In this document: in pieces, positions 14,448-25,649 of the stretch
How positions within the stretch are numbered: position 1 is the first letter of the stretch
How the letters are laid out: each line of letters opens with the position of its first letter
Assembly: GCA_028023455.1 (NCBI GenBank)
Contig: JAQFVV010006452.1
Span: 300,501-364,500 of the forward strand
Source of the DNA: Epiperipatus broadwayi
Lineage: Eukaryota > Onychophora > Udeonychophora > Euonychophora > Peripatidae
Length of the DNA: 64,000 bases
Reading direction: 5' to 3'
Position numbers and translations under genes: made by a program
Notes under the pieces: generated by a model
The model's input: the letters and a program-made list of their open reading frames with translations, nothing else
The model's database searches: none
Told to the model about the DNA's origin: nothing

Positions 14448-14981
14448 CAGTGATCTTCAACCCTTGGTCCACAGACTGGTGCCAGGCCACAGAAGTTTTT
14501 TACAGGTCTGTGGTAGACTGGCAGGAAAGTTTGTAATAACAAAATAATGAGTTTAAACTTTTAATTAATATAAACAATTTTTATTCATTTTTTCATCTCA
14601 TTTTTACCCAATTAAAAAAAAAGAAACAGAACGAAAACAAAATCTAATCAATGACACATAAATTAATTTATTTTTCTAGTTATCACAGATGTTTATGGGG
14701 GGAGGGGGATAGAATTAAATTTTTTATTACTTTTCTAGAAAATTTCAAAATTTAAAAAAAAAAAAGTTTTTTATTATAAAAACTCCATATATATATATAT
14801 ATATATAAACTTCATCTTGTATATTTAACAATGTTGTTTTGATCAGTTATAACAATTATGCTCATCTAAGGCTAAGCAGTTTATATCTTATAAGAAAATT
14901 TATCTCTAGACTTCTGCCAGTCCGCAAGATCTTATCCTTATTTTTGTCGGTCCACAGGTGTGAAAAGGTTGAAGACCACTG
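14448..14981. mobile_element. Non-autonomous hAT transposon with intact 8-bp target duplication
   Basis: The left end reads CAGTGATCTTCAACC and the reverse complement of the right end reads CAGTGGTCTTCAACC, 14 of 15 identical. Both ends are bounded by the same eight bases GTATAAAT (14440-14447 and 14982-14989). CAGTG ends with an 8-bp duplication are typical of hAT elements. The 534-bp interior carries no transposase; the small frames in and beside it are unrelated. The exact duplication suggests moderate age. Confidence 0.93.
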
Positions 14982-15400
14982 GTATAAATGACTAATATAC
15001 TTGGATGTAAGATCTTTTCTTTTAACAATAGGGACCATGCATAGATGGAAAGTCTTATAAAAATGGAATCTCCTCAAAAGGATTGGATATTACAAAAATT
15101 TTCATTTATATTTATACTGTTTAATTTAAATTTAGTTAGTATTATCATAATCTTTGGAATTATAAAATTTTATTTATTGTTTTACAACATATTAAATACT
15201 GTTTGTGTTATATATATACTATGGAATATGAAAAGGAATAATTTTAAAATTTATATACTGATATAGTAGAAATGTATGTAAAATACTCATAATTAAATTT
15301 TTGATAAGATAATTTTAAATTGTTTTCATTTAATAAATAATGTTATTTTTTTATATTTTAAGAAAGTCTCTGATTTATTTAAATTATTTATTTTATTTTC

Positions 15401-15408
<8 letters not shown>

Positions 15409-15434
<26 letters not shown>
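15409..15434. repeat. (TA)n microsatellite at LINE tail
   Basis: A TA run directly abuts the 3' tail of the RTE LINE fragment, perhaps grown from the element's own tail or its target. Confidence 0.9.
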
Positions 15435-16030
15435 CATCATCATCATTATCAACCATTATCAATCCACTGCAGGATGAAGGTCTCTCCAAGTTTAATCCAT
15501 CTCCAATCTTTAGCTTCTCTTCTCCACATCACCCCTGCACACTTTCTTATTTCATCCATCCATCTCACATGTGGTCTCTTTCTGGGTCTTTTACAATCTC
15601 TTGGAATCCAGTTTAAAATTTCAATTGTCCATCTATTATCATCTCTTTTAGCAATATGTCCAGCCCAACTCCACTTCAATTTTTTAATTTTTTTCAATGA
15701 GGTCAGTAACACCTGTTTGTTCTCTTACCCATACATTGCATTTTCGATCTCTTCTTGTTACTCCCAACATATACCTCTCCATACTTCTTTGAGTGATCTG
15801 AAGTCTCTGTATTGCTCTTCTATTGAGTGTCCAAGTCTCAGATCCATAAGTAAGAACTGGTAAAACACATTTGTTAAAAACCTTCCTTTTCAAACACATA
15901 GGCATATTTCCTTTTAGTACCAAGTTATTTCTACTAAAAGCACTCCAACCAAGTTTAATTCTATGATTAATTTCCTCCATTATGTTTCCATCTGTATTAA
16001 TAATCTGACCAAGGTATATATTCATATATA
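15435..16030 (-). pseudogene. RTE-type LINE, 3' end of ORF2 with frameshift
   Basis: The minus strand encodes the C-terminal part of an RTE-clade LINE polyprotein. From 16025 down it reads YLGQIINTDGN, then LPVLTYGSETWTL, then MERYMLGVTRRDR, and at 15712-15449 AGHIAKRDDNRW, IPRDCKRP, RWMDEIRKCAGVMWRR and LQWIDNG. The two parts lie in different frames: TGVTDLIEKN stops at 15684 and the frame resumes at LKKIKKLKW, so the break sits in the A-rich run around 15690. The end shows the usual (TGA)n-like tail (ATCATCATCATC in plus orientation). The fragment is 5'-truncated, as is normal for LINEs, and is dead. Confidence 0.92.
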
Positions 16031-16850
16031 TCTCATCCTGACTTTATATCATGATAACTTTTTTAGAAGTAATTTTGAGAATCTATTGAAATTATAAAAA
16101 AGCATTATTATTGCCACAGTATATCAACTGATTCCTGAAGACAGTTAAGTGTAAAATTCACCCTATTCGAATACTGAGCATAATGGAATAATAAAGAGAG
16201 GTGAAGATTGGATGAACTGGTATAAATTGTATCTATACTAAATGTTTAAATATTAAATTATATTTAAAATAGATGCAATCATGGATTAAATTATCATATT
16301 ATTCATGGATTACTACGTGAACATCCTAAGTCCAAATATAATTAGATGCATTCACCCTCATTCCTTAAGGGGATGCAGACCATTACATATGGTTGCAAAT
16401 TTGAGGGGCATGAAACAATAGTTTACCATCAACTATATCTATAAAAAAATATAAATTGTTTTATGGAATAAAATCTTGATCACTTGATTCACATAGCAAT
16501 GATAGATATTTTTTATCATCAAAGGATGAGATAATTTTCATGTGAATTCTTAAAATAATAAATAATAAAATAAATACAGACCTTAAAATAAAATAATAAA
16601 TGAGTAAATACACGAGTCAGGCACTTAAAAAGACAATTTTAAATTAGGTATTAAATTAATAACATCTTTAAAAAAAGTATGAAATGTTTTAAAATTACAC
16701 TAAAAATGATAGATATAGCACGAAATCATATGACACATAATCTCTCTTAGTAAATAAGGAATAAAGAAATTTATAAATTTATGATTACAAGAAATGAAAA
16801 AAACTTAGTCAATACAATAATGAAATAGGTTGAAAAAGTGTATAATATTA
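16031..16850. other. AT-rich non-coding stretch
   Basis: Nothing recognisable between the LINE end and the gag-like pseudogene. Confidence 0.5.
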
Positions 16851-16854
16851 ATAT

Positions 16855-18000
16855 TAATGAAGAAGGAGAAGATGCTAGGAACATTGAAGACAAATCTTCA
16901 CTAATCCAATTATCACAAATACCCATTCCTGATGAATCGATCTCTCAAATCAAGGTTACACTCGATGATGAAGTGTTTTAAATAACTGCACTTCAAAAAG
17001 CACAAGCTACAACAAGTAACATGACTATAGAACAAATGTTCCAAATCATTATAAATATGAATTATAATTTAGAAGAAAATTTAAAAAGTAATATGGAAAA
17101 TGTTAATCAGAATTAAAATTGGAAATAAAAGGTTTGCAGAATAAATTATCTAATGATACTGAACAAGTATTAATAGTTTTAAATAATTTTCAAAGAGAGA
17201 ATACCAAGATGAGACAAGCTTTATAAGAAATAAAAAAAGATATTGAAGAAAAGGATACCAGATGTCGATAGAGATTCAAAGAATTTCAGACTAGTATCAT
17301 TAATCAAATGAATACTCAATGCAATGAATTGTATAGAACCAGAGAAAATTTTAAATATGAAATAGATGAGAAACAGGAGAAAATATAAACAGAAATGCAA
17401 AAAGAATTACAAGAAGTAAATTTTAAGATTAATCAACTCAGTACAAACAAATTAATGATTCAAACATTAATGAAGAATCATTGAAAGATTTAGATAAAAA
17501 TTTCAAACAGAAATTAAAATAACTTATATAGAAAATGAAAGAATATCAGAAAACACTACATTAGAAAAATTGATGGAAGGTACAACAGAAATACATGATA
17601 AAGTAAATTGTATGGATGAGTCATTTAAACAAAAATTCAAGTTTATTGAATTACAAATGTCTCAAACAACCCTTGCATGTTGACCACAACATAATGATAT
17701 CCAACATAAAACACAGATAGAAAACAAGGAAACTGAACAAAAATGGTAGTAATAATAAATTACTAATATTAAAGAAGATGATGGAAGGAAAGGATTACAG
17801 AAATGAACAAAAAATTGAAAAGAAAATCGAAAGTACAATAAATACTATGGTCATCAGAACCAAACAAACAGGTGATAATATAGTTTGGCAAATTTTAAAT
17901 GAATCTACTATACTTGATTACCTTAATTGTCAATTAAGATATTTGAAAACATTCCATAATGGAAATGATTGTCAAAATCAAAATAGCAACTGATGGACAA
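16855..18000 (+). pseudogene. Coiled-coil, gag-like pseudogene (probable LTR retroelement)
   Basis: With stops and shifts ignored, this reads as one long charged, helical protein. Near the start come LIQLSQIPIPDESISQIKV and, after one in-frame stop at 16979, MTIEQMFQIIINMNYNLEEN. Heptad-like Glu/Lys/Gln segments follow (KKDIEEKDTR, EIDEKQEKI, MQKELQEVNFKINQL). The last open part, 17778-17993, ends in TILDYLNCQLRYLKTFH. At least five stops and several frameshifts make it dead. I recognise no domain with certainty. Gag of the gypsy-type element whose pol lies 2 kb downstream on the same strand is the likeliest reading, by inference. Confidence 0.55.
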
Positions 18001-18480
18001 TACTCACAATTATTACAATGACATATATAAAGAAACAAAAGGATACTATATTCCATAAATTTTGTAATATCTACAAAGGCCCATTTACCCTTATAAGTAT
18101 TCAAATATAGATGCTTAATAAGCTTTTAATAAAAATGGACCAAAAGGATTATAATATCTGGATATAGAAATATAATTATGCAAATCAGAATAATATAAAA
18201 AAAAGCCAAACATGATATTGAACAAAATCATCAATCGAAAATTAGAGATTAAACTATTCATCAAAATTTACACTTGATAAATTTCTCAAAAGAACTCACA
18301 TTACATAAACTTTGTTATGCTTATAATGATCTATCCATCTTTATCAAATATACCAATACAAAGGATTAATAAGTTTATAGTGAAGATGAAGTCAAAAAAA
18401 TTTACTTCCCAAAAATATGGAAACCATATTATAGAGAAATAGGATGAAATTTTTCTCTCTTTGTCATTTTTTTTAAAAAA
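18001..18480 (+). pseudogene. Further degraded frame, same unit as the gag-like region
   Basis: Short in-frame islands continue on the plus strand (LTLHKLCYAYNDLSIFIKY near 18300, then KIYFPKIWKPYYREIG near 18400), broken by stops. They look protein-derived rather than random, but I cannot name the domain. Confidence 0.35.
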
Positions 18481-19490
18481 AAGGATATATAAATAGAGAG
18501 ACAATTAAATTAATTGATAACAAATAAAATTTTCATGACAAGTAAATGTGAATTTATGTAATAATGCTGGAGAAGTTTTCACTATTTTAAGAGAAGCAAG
18601 TACAAACCAATGCTTAGCAAACTTAGATGATATTTACCACATTGAGTTGATTTATTTTATGTCAAAATTCTTTACTGGATTCTTTTGCATGCTTAAATAT
18701 TAGAAGAGTTACTCCACTAACAAAGTATAACTAAATCATTAGGCTGCCTTGTTACATACTATATAACAGTGAAAAATTAATACACAACATATAACAATAA
18801 TGCATAAAATATTCCTTACAAATTTACTGTTCTACTTAAGAATAATTAACTGCATTTAACTTTGAGATTGAAACTTAAGAACCCATAAAACATATAATAT
18901 TTGCAAGATAGCAGTTTTATATAAGTTTAATAGTTAATTATATTTGTTCAACTTAAACCTAAGGTAAACCCCATTTAATCCTATTCTATCTCATCAAAAC
19001 TAATATTAAATAAAATACCTTAGCATCGTAATATCTAAGAAAACTTTATTACATTAATCACAACTATAATATTAACTAAATAAGAAAGAAATGATTATGA
19101 GAAAATGCATTAAATAATCTGTCGGGTTTATTGCACAATTAGTTGTATTCTGCTCAAAACAGTATAATGATTAATAAATTTCACTTAGCATACTTATTAA
19201 TTAGCATAACCTATTAGTAACATATTAATCTGTTTTTAAGATTTCTTATAACTTGGAACGTTTACTATATTTTATATTTGCTTTAGTAATCCACAATTCA
19301 GGAGTGGAATTTAAATATTTTGCTTCATAATCCATTATCCATTGAATGGTGTTTAAATATTTAGCATTGATAATTCATAATGCAATTTTTTAAGAACAGG
19401 ATACGATTTTGTAGTTTTATTGCAGTTTATTTCACACATCAATTTAATTCATTTGAACAGATGCTATTATTTTTTCAAAAATATTAGCAT
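18481..19490. other. AT-rich non-coding stretch
   Basis: No features seen between the gag-like remnant and the tRNA-like SINE. Confidence 0.5.
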
Positions 19491-19498
19491 TTTGTCAG

Positions 19499-19600
19499 GC
19501 ATTGTAGGTCGAGAGGTCAGCGACAGCTGCTTTACAAGCAGTTGTCCCGGGATGGCGGGTTCGCTTCCCGGTTGATGCTATGACACATGAAAAAAAAAAG
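19499..19600 (+). mobile_element. tRNA-derived SINE with near-complete cloverleaf
   Basis: A tRNA-like fold spans 19499-19578. GCATTGT pairs with TTGATGC in the acceptor arm (6 of 7, two wobbles). The D arm is GTCG/CGAC, the anticodon arm is GCTGC-TTTACAA-GCAGT (apparent anticodon TAC) and the T arm is CGGG-TTCGCTT-CCCG. The variable region is about five bases too long (CCCGGGATGG) for a normal tRNA. An A-rich tail follows TGACACATG. A diverged copy at 26.3 kb and a third at 48.8 kb share the TGACA plus A-rich end, so this is a SINE rather than a working tRNA gene. Similarity to tRNA-Gly/tRNA-Val is by eye. Confidence 0.8.
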
Positions 19601-20100
19601 ATTAGCGTTTATTACTTATTTAATTTGAGATATAAAAATTAATCCATTTATTTATAAATCATTATTCCCTGATGCCAGTAATTCTGATTGTATCTCTGAT
19701 AAAGTAAATGATTTATTATTCATAACAAAGCGATTTTTATTACTTTTTGCTATTATTATATGGAGGCATATTTAAGTTAAAAAAATTATCATTCAAAAAT
19801 GTTTTCTTTCATAATTAAAGATGAGATGAATTAACATTATTGAGGCTTATATGCACTTTCTTGAAGTAAAAGAACGATTACTTTATCATATTTCTGAAAA
19901 ATAAATGTCACTAATGTATTTGGAATAAATAAATATAATTTTCCAAAATATATCAACTATTTACCATTACTTTCAATTGAAGAAATTCAGCGATTTATTG
20001 TTGAAATAGTGAGGCGGCATTCAATAAGTCAATTTGTCCCTTTTTCATTAATAGTTGACTATAATAAATGAGATTTTTTTGAAATAAAAAAAATAATAAG
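19601..20100. other. AT-rich non-coding stretch
   Basis: Nothing recognisable before the gypsy pol remnant. Confidence 0.5.
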
Positions 20101-20109
20101 ATGGATTAT

Positions 20110-20640
20110 GCAATGTCAGAATGAAGAAATTGTCTAGGTCGGGTATATGACGCTTAATATGCGAGCACTCAAAAGATGTAGTATGTGTCAATCAACAGTG
20201 TTGTTACCCTCTAAAGAATGGAAACCATGATCATAGAAGATTTAAATGGATCATGCTGTATATTTCAACAAACATATTTTTTAGTTTGTTATGGTTCCTA
20301 TTCAAAATAAAGCGAATACAGAATAGTGAAAACTACGAGTGTGGAGAATACCATAAACGTATTAAATGATTTGTTCATTTATCACAGCTATCCAAAACTA
20401 ATCATTTCTGATAACTGTGCTGAATTGGTGTTATTGACATTAAGTATGACATATTTTAACATCTTTGTGTGATCCTATATTGAATGGACTGGCTAAAAAG
20501 TACACATAACATTTGAAGCTTACATTGCATCAAATGCAGTATCAAAATTTTATGAAGCTTGACAATCATCATTTTGAATTGCACAAGACATAGTATTCAA
20601 GGAAGTAAGAGTTGTTAATGTCAAGTCAACTTCTGATGCA
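20110..20640 (+). pseudogene. Ty3/gypsy-like integrase fragment (first copy)
   Basis: Plus-strand islands in order: a Cys-x2-Cys end (CSMCQSTVLLPSKEW), a catalytic-core start (MDHAVYF with FFSLLWFL-like following), TINVLNDLFIYHSYPKLIIS then DNCAEL, and a NGLAKK-like string near 20490. This is the order of a retroviral-type integrase core, in which DHA and SDN carry the first two acidic residues. Stops and frame changes are many. It lies upstream of RNase H sequence, the wrong order for one element, so it comes from a second copy or a rearrangement. Confidence 0.75.
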
Positions 20641-21080
20641 CTATCAAAATGACCAAGAAATAATTATAACTACAGATGCTCTAGAGTATAGAGTTGGTAC
20701 TGTCATTTGCTAATGCCCTATTGAGTATGCATCCAGTACTTTAACAGTAAACAAAATATCTATAGCCATTTTGATAAAAGTGTTTTAGTAACAGCTTTCA
20801 CTGTGACAAAATTCTAAAAATATGTATGTGGACATATGTTCAAAATCTATATGGTCCATAGACCTCTTTGAGAATTAGTGGTATGCTCAAAAGATCTCCA
20901 AATCATATTAATCAAAGAATGATCAGATAAATAAGTATATTAGCCTTATATAATTTGAAATAATGTTTAAGTTTGGGAAACAAATTACTTATGTTGATGC
21001 ATTATTGAGAATACCAGATACTAATAAATACAAGCTATGGATAAATGAAATAAATTATATCAATTTAATGAACTCAGAAG
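20641..21080 (+). pseudogene. Ty3/gypsy-like RNase H fragment
   Basis: The frame reads IITTDALEYRVGTVI, then PIEYASSTLT, then a KF-x-KYV string and FKFGKQITYVDALLRIPDT. These match the family's usual motifs: TDAS-x-GVGAV, PI-x-YASR-x-L, KFH-x-YL and a final VDALSR. The reverse transcriptase that should precede it is replaced by the integrase fragment above. Inactivated by several stops and shifts. Confidence 0.82.
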
Positions 21081-22080
21081 TATTCAACAGTGTAGTCAAT
21101 GCCAATTAGATAAAAAATAATTTTGGATTCCAATTAGTGAAATGATAAATCAAAGATGGATGGCCTCAACATTTACCAAATTATGTAAATAAGCCTATAT
21201 GGAACATCTGCAATAGTTTTCTCATGCATAACAGCTGTATGTTGAGGTTACATGTTTTATTTCTTCTTTTGAATCGACATGCAGTCTGTTATTCAAAAGA
21301 GGAAAGAAATCAGGTACCCTCAAATTTATAAAAATGAAAGAACTGGCTTATTTATATATATGGTAGATGGCCTAGTGTTAATTATAATATAGAACAAGCA
21401 GCCAAACAATGTAGTGTGTCACCTCTATAGAACTAGAGCCATGAACACAGACTATTAAACCTTGGCGAATGATTTATATATATCATGTCAGACATGTCAG
21501 AAGACATGTTTTCAAAGTTGTCCTCAATTCTCTTTCACAATGGATTGAGTATTGAAAGGTGTGGAAAATACAATAAAAGTAATTATGGTTGTCATGACTA
21601 TCCAGAAATAATCATTTTTGCTAAAATGGCTCTGAATTTGTATCATTAATATGAAAAGAATTTTTAACTTGCAAAAAAATATGAGATATTTTAACACTTT
21701 CATGGTACCTTAAATTGAATGGACTAGCTAAAAGGGCCATGCAATAGTTGAAGCTGATATTGAATAAAACACAATATCAAGACTTTTACAAAGCTTTGAC
21801 AGCAGCCATGATTTATCAGCATTTTATGAGGATTACAGCTACCAGAAAATACTTGCAGAAATATTGATGAAGCAGAAATTCAGAATGCACATCTCTATAC
21901 TGATACGTAATGAAAGTAAAAAAGGGGAGATGAATTTAGAAAATGGAATATTGAAGAAACTGTTTGAAGAAATGATGTACTGAGAAAAATATGGTAAAAC
22001 AGGAATTGTATCACATGTATTGACAAAACAAATACTCATAATACTGTTGACTGATGATAGAAAAGTCTAAAGTCATCAAT
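21081..22080 (+). pseudogene. Ty3/gypsy-like integrase (second copy)
   Basis: After the RNase H comes PIWNICNSFLMHNSCMLR, like the linker before the His-Cys zinc site. Then follow ISCQTCQKTCFQS (zinc Cys pair, about 21480), GVENTIKV, NGLAKRAMQ (about 21725) and, near 21990, GKTGIVSHVLTKQ with HQLNYKPFK, the usual C-terminal barrel and RH-x-NQL end. GVENTIKV matches SVENTINV of the first copy, so both derive from one family. Multiple stops show that it is dead. Confidence 0.78.
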
Positions 22081-22415
22081 TAAACTACAAGCCTTTTAAG
22101 TAAATCAATCAAGTAAATGGTAGTATGAATTCTTCCACAAGCTGATGTGATAAATTTGATATATATCAGTAATTATGATGGAGCATTACCAGTTGAAAAG
22201 GCTATTTTTAGTACCAAATTGTTTAAAGAAGCAGCCTTTTTGAGAATAAATCCTTCTGAAACACGTGTGGATTTACCCAGAAAAGTAACAATTGAAAAAG
22301 AGTAACTAGATCAATCTTTTAAATGAGATAGAAAGTCAAGAAATTTAGAGAAATTTAAAGATTATATATGCAATTAAACTTTTTGAGAGGATATTGTGTA
22401 ATGTTTGACTAAAAG

Positions 22416-22416
<1 letters not shown>

Positions 22417-22477
<61 letters not shown>

Positions 22478-22478
22478 A
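22417..22478. repeat. (TG)n(TA)n(CA)n palindromic microsatellite
   Basis: GTGTGTG, then about 20 TA units, then a CA run. The array is self-complementary around its centre and could extrude as a cruciform. Confidence 0.97.
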
Positions 22479-22491
22479 GAAAATTCTTCAT

Positions 22492-22598
22492 ACAGTAGTG
22501 ACATTCAATGCAAGCCAGAGTAATCAATGGATGCAGAAAGGTTTGTACATAAAATCCCTGTCTAGTGATTATTCATCCAATATCCCCAGACTGTTCTT
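22492..22598 (-). repeat. H4 repeat, truncated in the ribozyme
   Basis: On the minus strand it carries the H4 3' body (GGATTTTATG, CATTGATTACTCTGG, CACTACTGTA). It stops inside the ribozyme's 3' arm (TGGGGATATTGGATGA is present, the CTGANGA side is missing). It sits just after the gypsy remnant and is probably an independent insertion. Confidence 0.8.
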
Positions 22599-22691
22599 GC
22601 TTTAAAAATGGTGATCATGGGATGTTTAGTGATATATACATATATTGTAACTTTTGGCTTTGCCAAGAAGGCTGATATTTCATTTATTTCA

Positions 22692-22857
<166 letters not shown>

Positions 22858-22859
22858 GT

Positions 22860-23480
22860 AGGTAGACCTTAGCTTGTAAATTAAGTGTATGTCTTATCAT
22901 GTTTATCACTAGAATATTCATTTTATTAATAATATATGCATAAAGCAAAATATTGAGAAAATTTTAACATAAATATATAATAGAAGAATGCTGAGATCAT
23001 ATTACCATAGTTCCATAAAATAAGAACTTATTTTAATTGTCAAAAAAAGCAAAGTGTCATAAACAAATCAATAAAATTTATAAAAGATGATTATTTTATT
23101 AGCATGGATCTTTCATGGCAATAAGATGATGAAGAGGTAGTTGGAGGTGTAAGAATATATTGGTGGGAATAATGGAATTTTTTTTTATTATAAATAAAAA
23201 AATTATTGTACCTTTGCTACTTTGTGATATATGTTATCCATATAGGGAACTTTGAAAGTTTTGTAAGAGTGAGTTGAAGTTTCTTCTCTTCTTATAATTT
23301 TACTTAATTATACTTTATAGCATTTAGTGATTATCATTAATGTTATTATTATTGTATCTTTTTTTAATCTTAGCATAAATTGTAGTTGCAAATAACCCTG
23401 AACTTTGCCTGATTACTTGATTCCCATAATTCATTATTCACACACTGATCCCTACGTATCATCATAGTTCCCTGGGTACA
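22860..23480. other. AT-rich non-coding stretch
   Basis: Nothing recognisable; ordinary AT-rich sequence. Confidence 0.5.
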
Positions 23481-25043
23481 ATATATATATATTGTAACAA
23501 TCCGGAGAAAGCTAGACTTATGTAAACTGCACTACAGGGGCGCCATCTAGGCATTTGAGCCTAGAAAAATTTATAAAGTAGGCAGATACGCGCTGTTAAG
23601 ATTCCACTTTCTTTAAATATTCCGACCGTTAGCCCAAGTCACTAGCTCAGCGGAGATGCAGAGATAAAAATCTATAAATTTTATATCTTAACTATAAAAT
23701 ATTAAAAGCCACTGCCAGAAATTAACACATAAAAATATTTATTTACGCACATATAAAATAATATTTAAATTTTGAGGAATAAATTTAACGTTTATAATTT
23801 TATATTGATCTTTAATTCTAAATTTAAGTAGATTGCAAATAATGAGTTTACTATTTATTTAGAGGGTCGAGTATGAATGGACTACATAGGTCTGCATTTG
23901 AAAAGAAAATATTCTTCCCTGATTTAACCTTAGGCAACAAATTTCACAATCAACTGGCGCCAATCCATCTGATACATTCATGTATTCAATGTAGCATGAT
24001 ACGACAACACAAAATACTATATTGTCAGGAATGTACATCTGAACAATAAGTAGAAATAGAGAAGAGATTGACTCTCCACCAACAGGAATGTGACATCTGT
24101 TGGCAAGTAGATCAATAAACAAAAAACTCCATAGGAATGGACTGCGGTCTTCTGCCAACTTACAAACCCATCCATAGGCAAACAGAGGGTGTGTGGCGTA
24201 TATCTATAATCCTGCCCGTAGCGGACCTCATACTACATCTACTAATTACACAAATATATCCAATCCATTGAACCAATTCAACTACGAAATGAATAACCTA
24301 AGATTACCCTCCCTTAATATAACTTTACAAACTATATAGCCATTCACGCCCGACTTAATTTTAACATTTAAATACGTTCGCACAGATTTGTTTAAAAATG
24401 TTGGGTATAGATCGATTACATAGATTCCACGGTCAAAAACATTTCAAAATAAACATAAACGATCAAAATACAAAATTATTGATACCGACAATCGCAGAGG
24501 GAAACTTATAAGTAACCCAATAGTATTCACCATAAGATACTTGCGTTGTCACCAATAACTTAAAAGACATCCGAATAAATACATTTTAGATACTCACCGT
24601 AAGGTATCATTATTTATCGAATGTCTATATATTTTGATCAAATATGAAAACCAAAATATAATTAACCGCAAACGAATCCATGCAAGCGTCTATAAACAAC
24701 TTAAATTTCATACATTTAACTAATCTTTACAATAAGAAAAAAAAAATGGAAATGATGTTTATCAATCGGAAAACATATAAAATTAAACATTATTAATTTG
24801 ATTTAAAACTTACAAAAGTCAGATAAGAGTCCGTTTTAACATTTCAGTTGGCTTGTTTATCAATTTGTAAAACTTGACGAAAGTTCTTGATTGATTTTAA
24901 CAATTGTTCATTTCATATAGCTTATGGTATAAGAGTCCAGGCCTCTGCTTTCAATTCCCGCGACGCCTCCATTGGAAGGTAATGTTCTGGAGATGGCAAT
25001 AGCTGGTTCAAGGTATCACAGTCTTTTCATTTTTTTTTTTTAT

Positions 25044-25079
25044 AGAGAGTGTGGTATGTGCGTCATACCACATCTCTCA
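25044..25079. repeat. Strong hairpin inside the 23.5-25.6 kb insertion
   Basis: GTGGTATG pairs with CATACCAC around a five-base loop, and the stem continues through GAGAGT/ACTCTC-type pairs with one bulge, about 14 pairs in all. It is far more stable than local sequence would give by chance. Confidence 0.75.
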
Positions 25080-25576
25080 AACACACAACGCTGGAACTGT
25101 CCGAAAAAACTGTATTTCCCTTTTTATATTATCCACAAGGATTCAATGAACAAAACGTCACTAGTCTATCACTTTCGTTAGGGTCCGAGCCAAGGCTTAG
25201 TGCTTCCATTGGTCAAGCTAAAATTTCTTTCTTCTCTTATCTAACTTTTCATCTGACTTTTTAATTACACAGCTTTTAGATAATTAATAAACAATCATTT
25301 CCATTTATAGATTACAGGAATTAATTAATACCTGTTTTTATTTTAACTTACGTTATTTTTTTATTAAAATACTTTTATAAATCTTTTTTTATAAAAAATA
25401 CATTCAAATACCTTTTTTTATTTATTAAAAAAAAATATTTTTAAAGTTTAGCATCTGTGCGAATATATATACGTATAACAAACGTTTTTAATTTTAGCGT
25501 TTAGTTTTTTTTTACTTTTATTTTTAATACACTTATTTTTATATGCGAACTTAAAAGTTTTTTATTTTAAATTAAT

Positions 25577-25602
25577 GTAACGACATATCTATATATCGTT
25601 AC
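25577..25602. repeat. Terminal inverted repeat at right edge of the insertion
   Basis: GTAACGA and TCGTTAC are perfect inverted copies 12 bases apart and coincide with the element's right border. The left border also carries GTAAC. Confidence 0.75.
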
Positions 25603-25649
25603 AATATATATCATACTAGTTTTTATTTTTATTAACTATTTATATTCTT

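Larger units (their letters stand above)
23493..25603. mobile_element. Putative 2.1-kb insertion bounded by TGTAAC/GTTACA
   Basis: The block opens with TGTAACAATCCGG and closes with CGTTACA; the terminal six bases are inverted repeats in TG...CA form, as in LTRs. It sits inside a TA run, so ATATAT flanks both ends and a true target duplication cannot be proved. CpG and GC are visibly higher than in the flanks (GGGGCGCC, CCGACCG, CGCGACGCC), which suggests a young insertion. A solo LTR or a non-autonomous element are both possible. The 99-residue minus-strand frame at 23859-24158 has no recognisable motif. Confidence 0.5.

Noticed and set aside
16138-16185. CTGAAGA followed by GAAT as another hammerhead
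   Set aside because: GAAA is absent and the flanking arms do not pair.
23859-24158. 99-residue minus-strand protein
   Set aside because: No recognisable domain and no supporting signals; it lies in a putative insertion whose higher GC lengthens chance frames.
24900-24990. tRNA gene suggested by TTCAATTCCCGCGACGCC
   Set aside because: Only a B-box-like string is present; acceptor, D and anticodon arms do not form.
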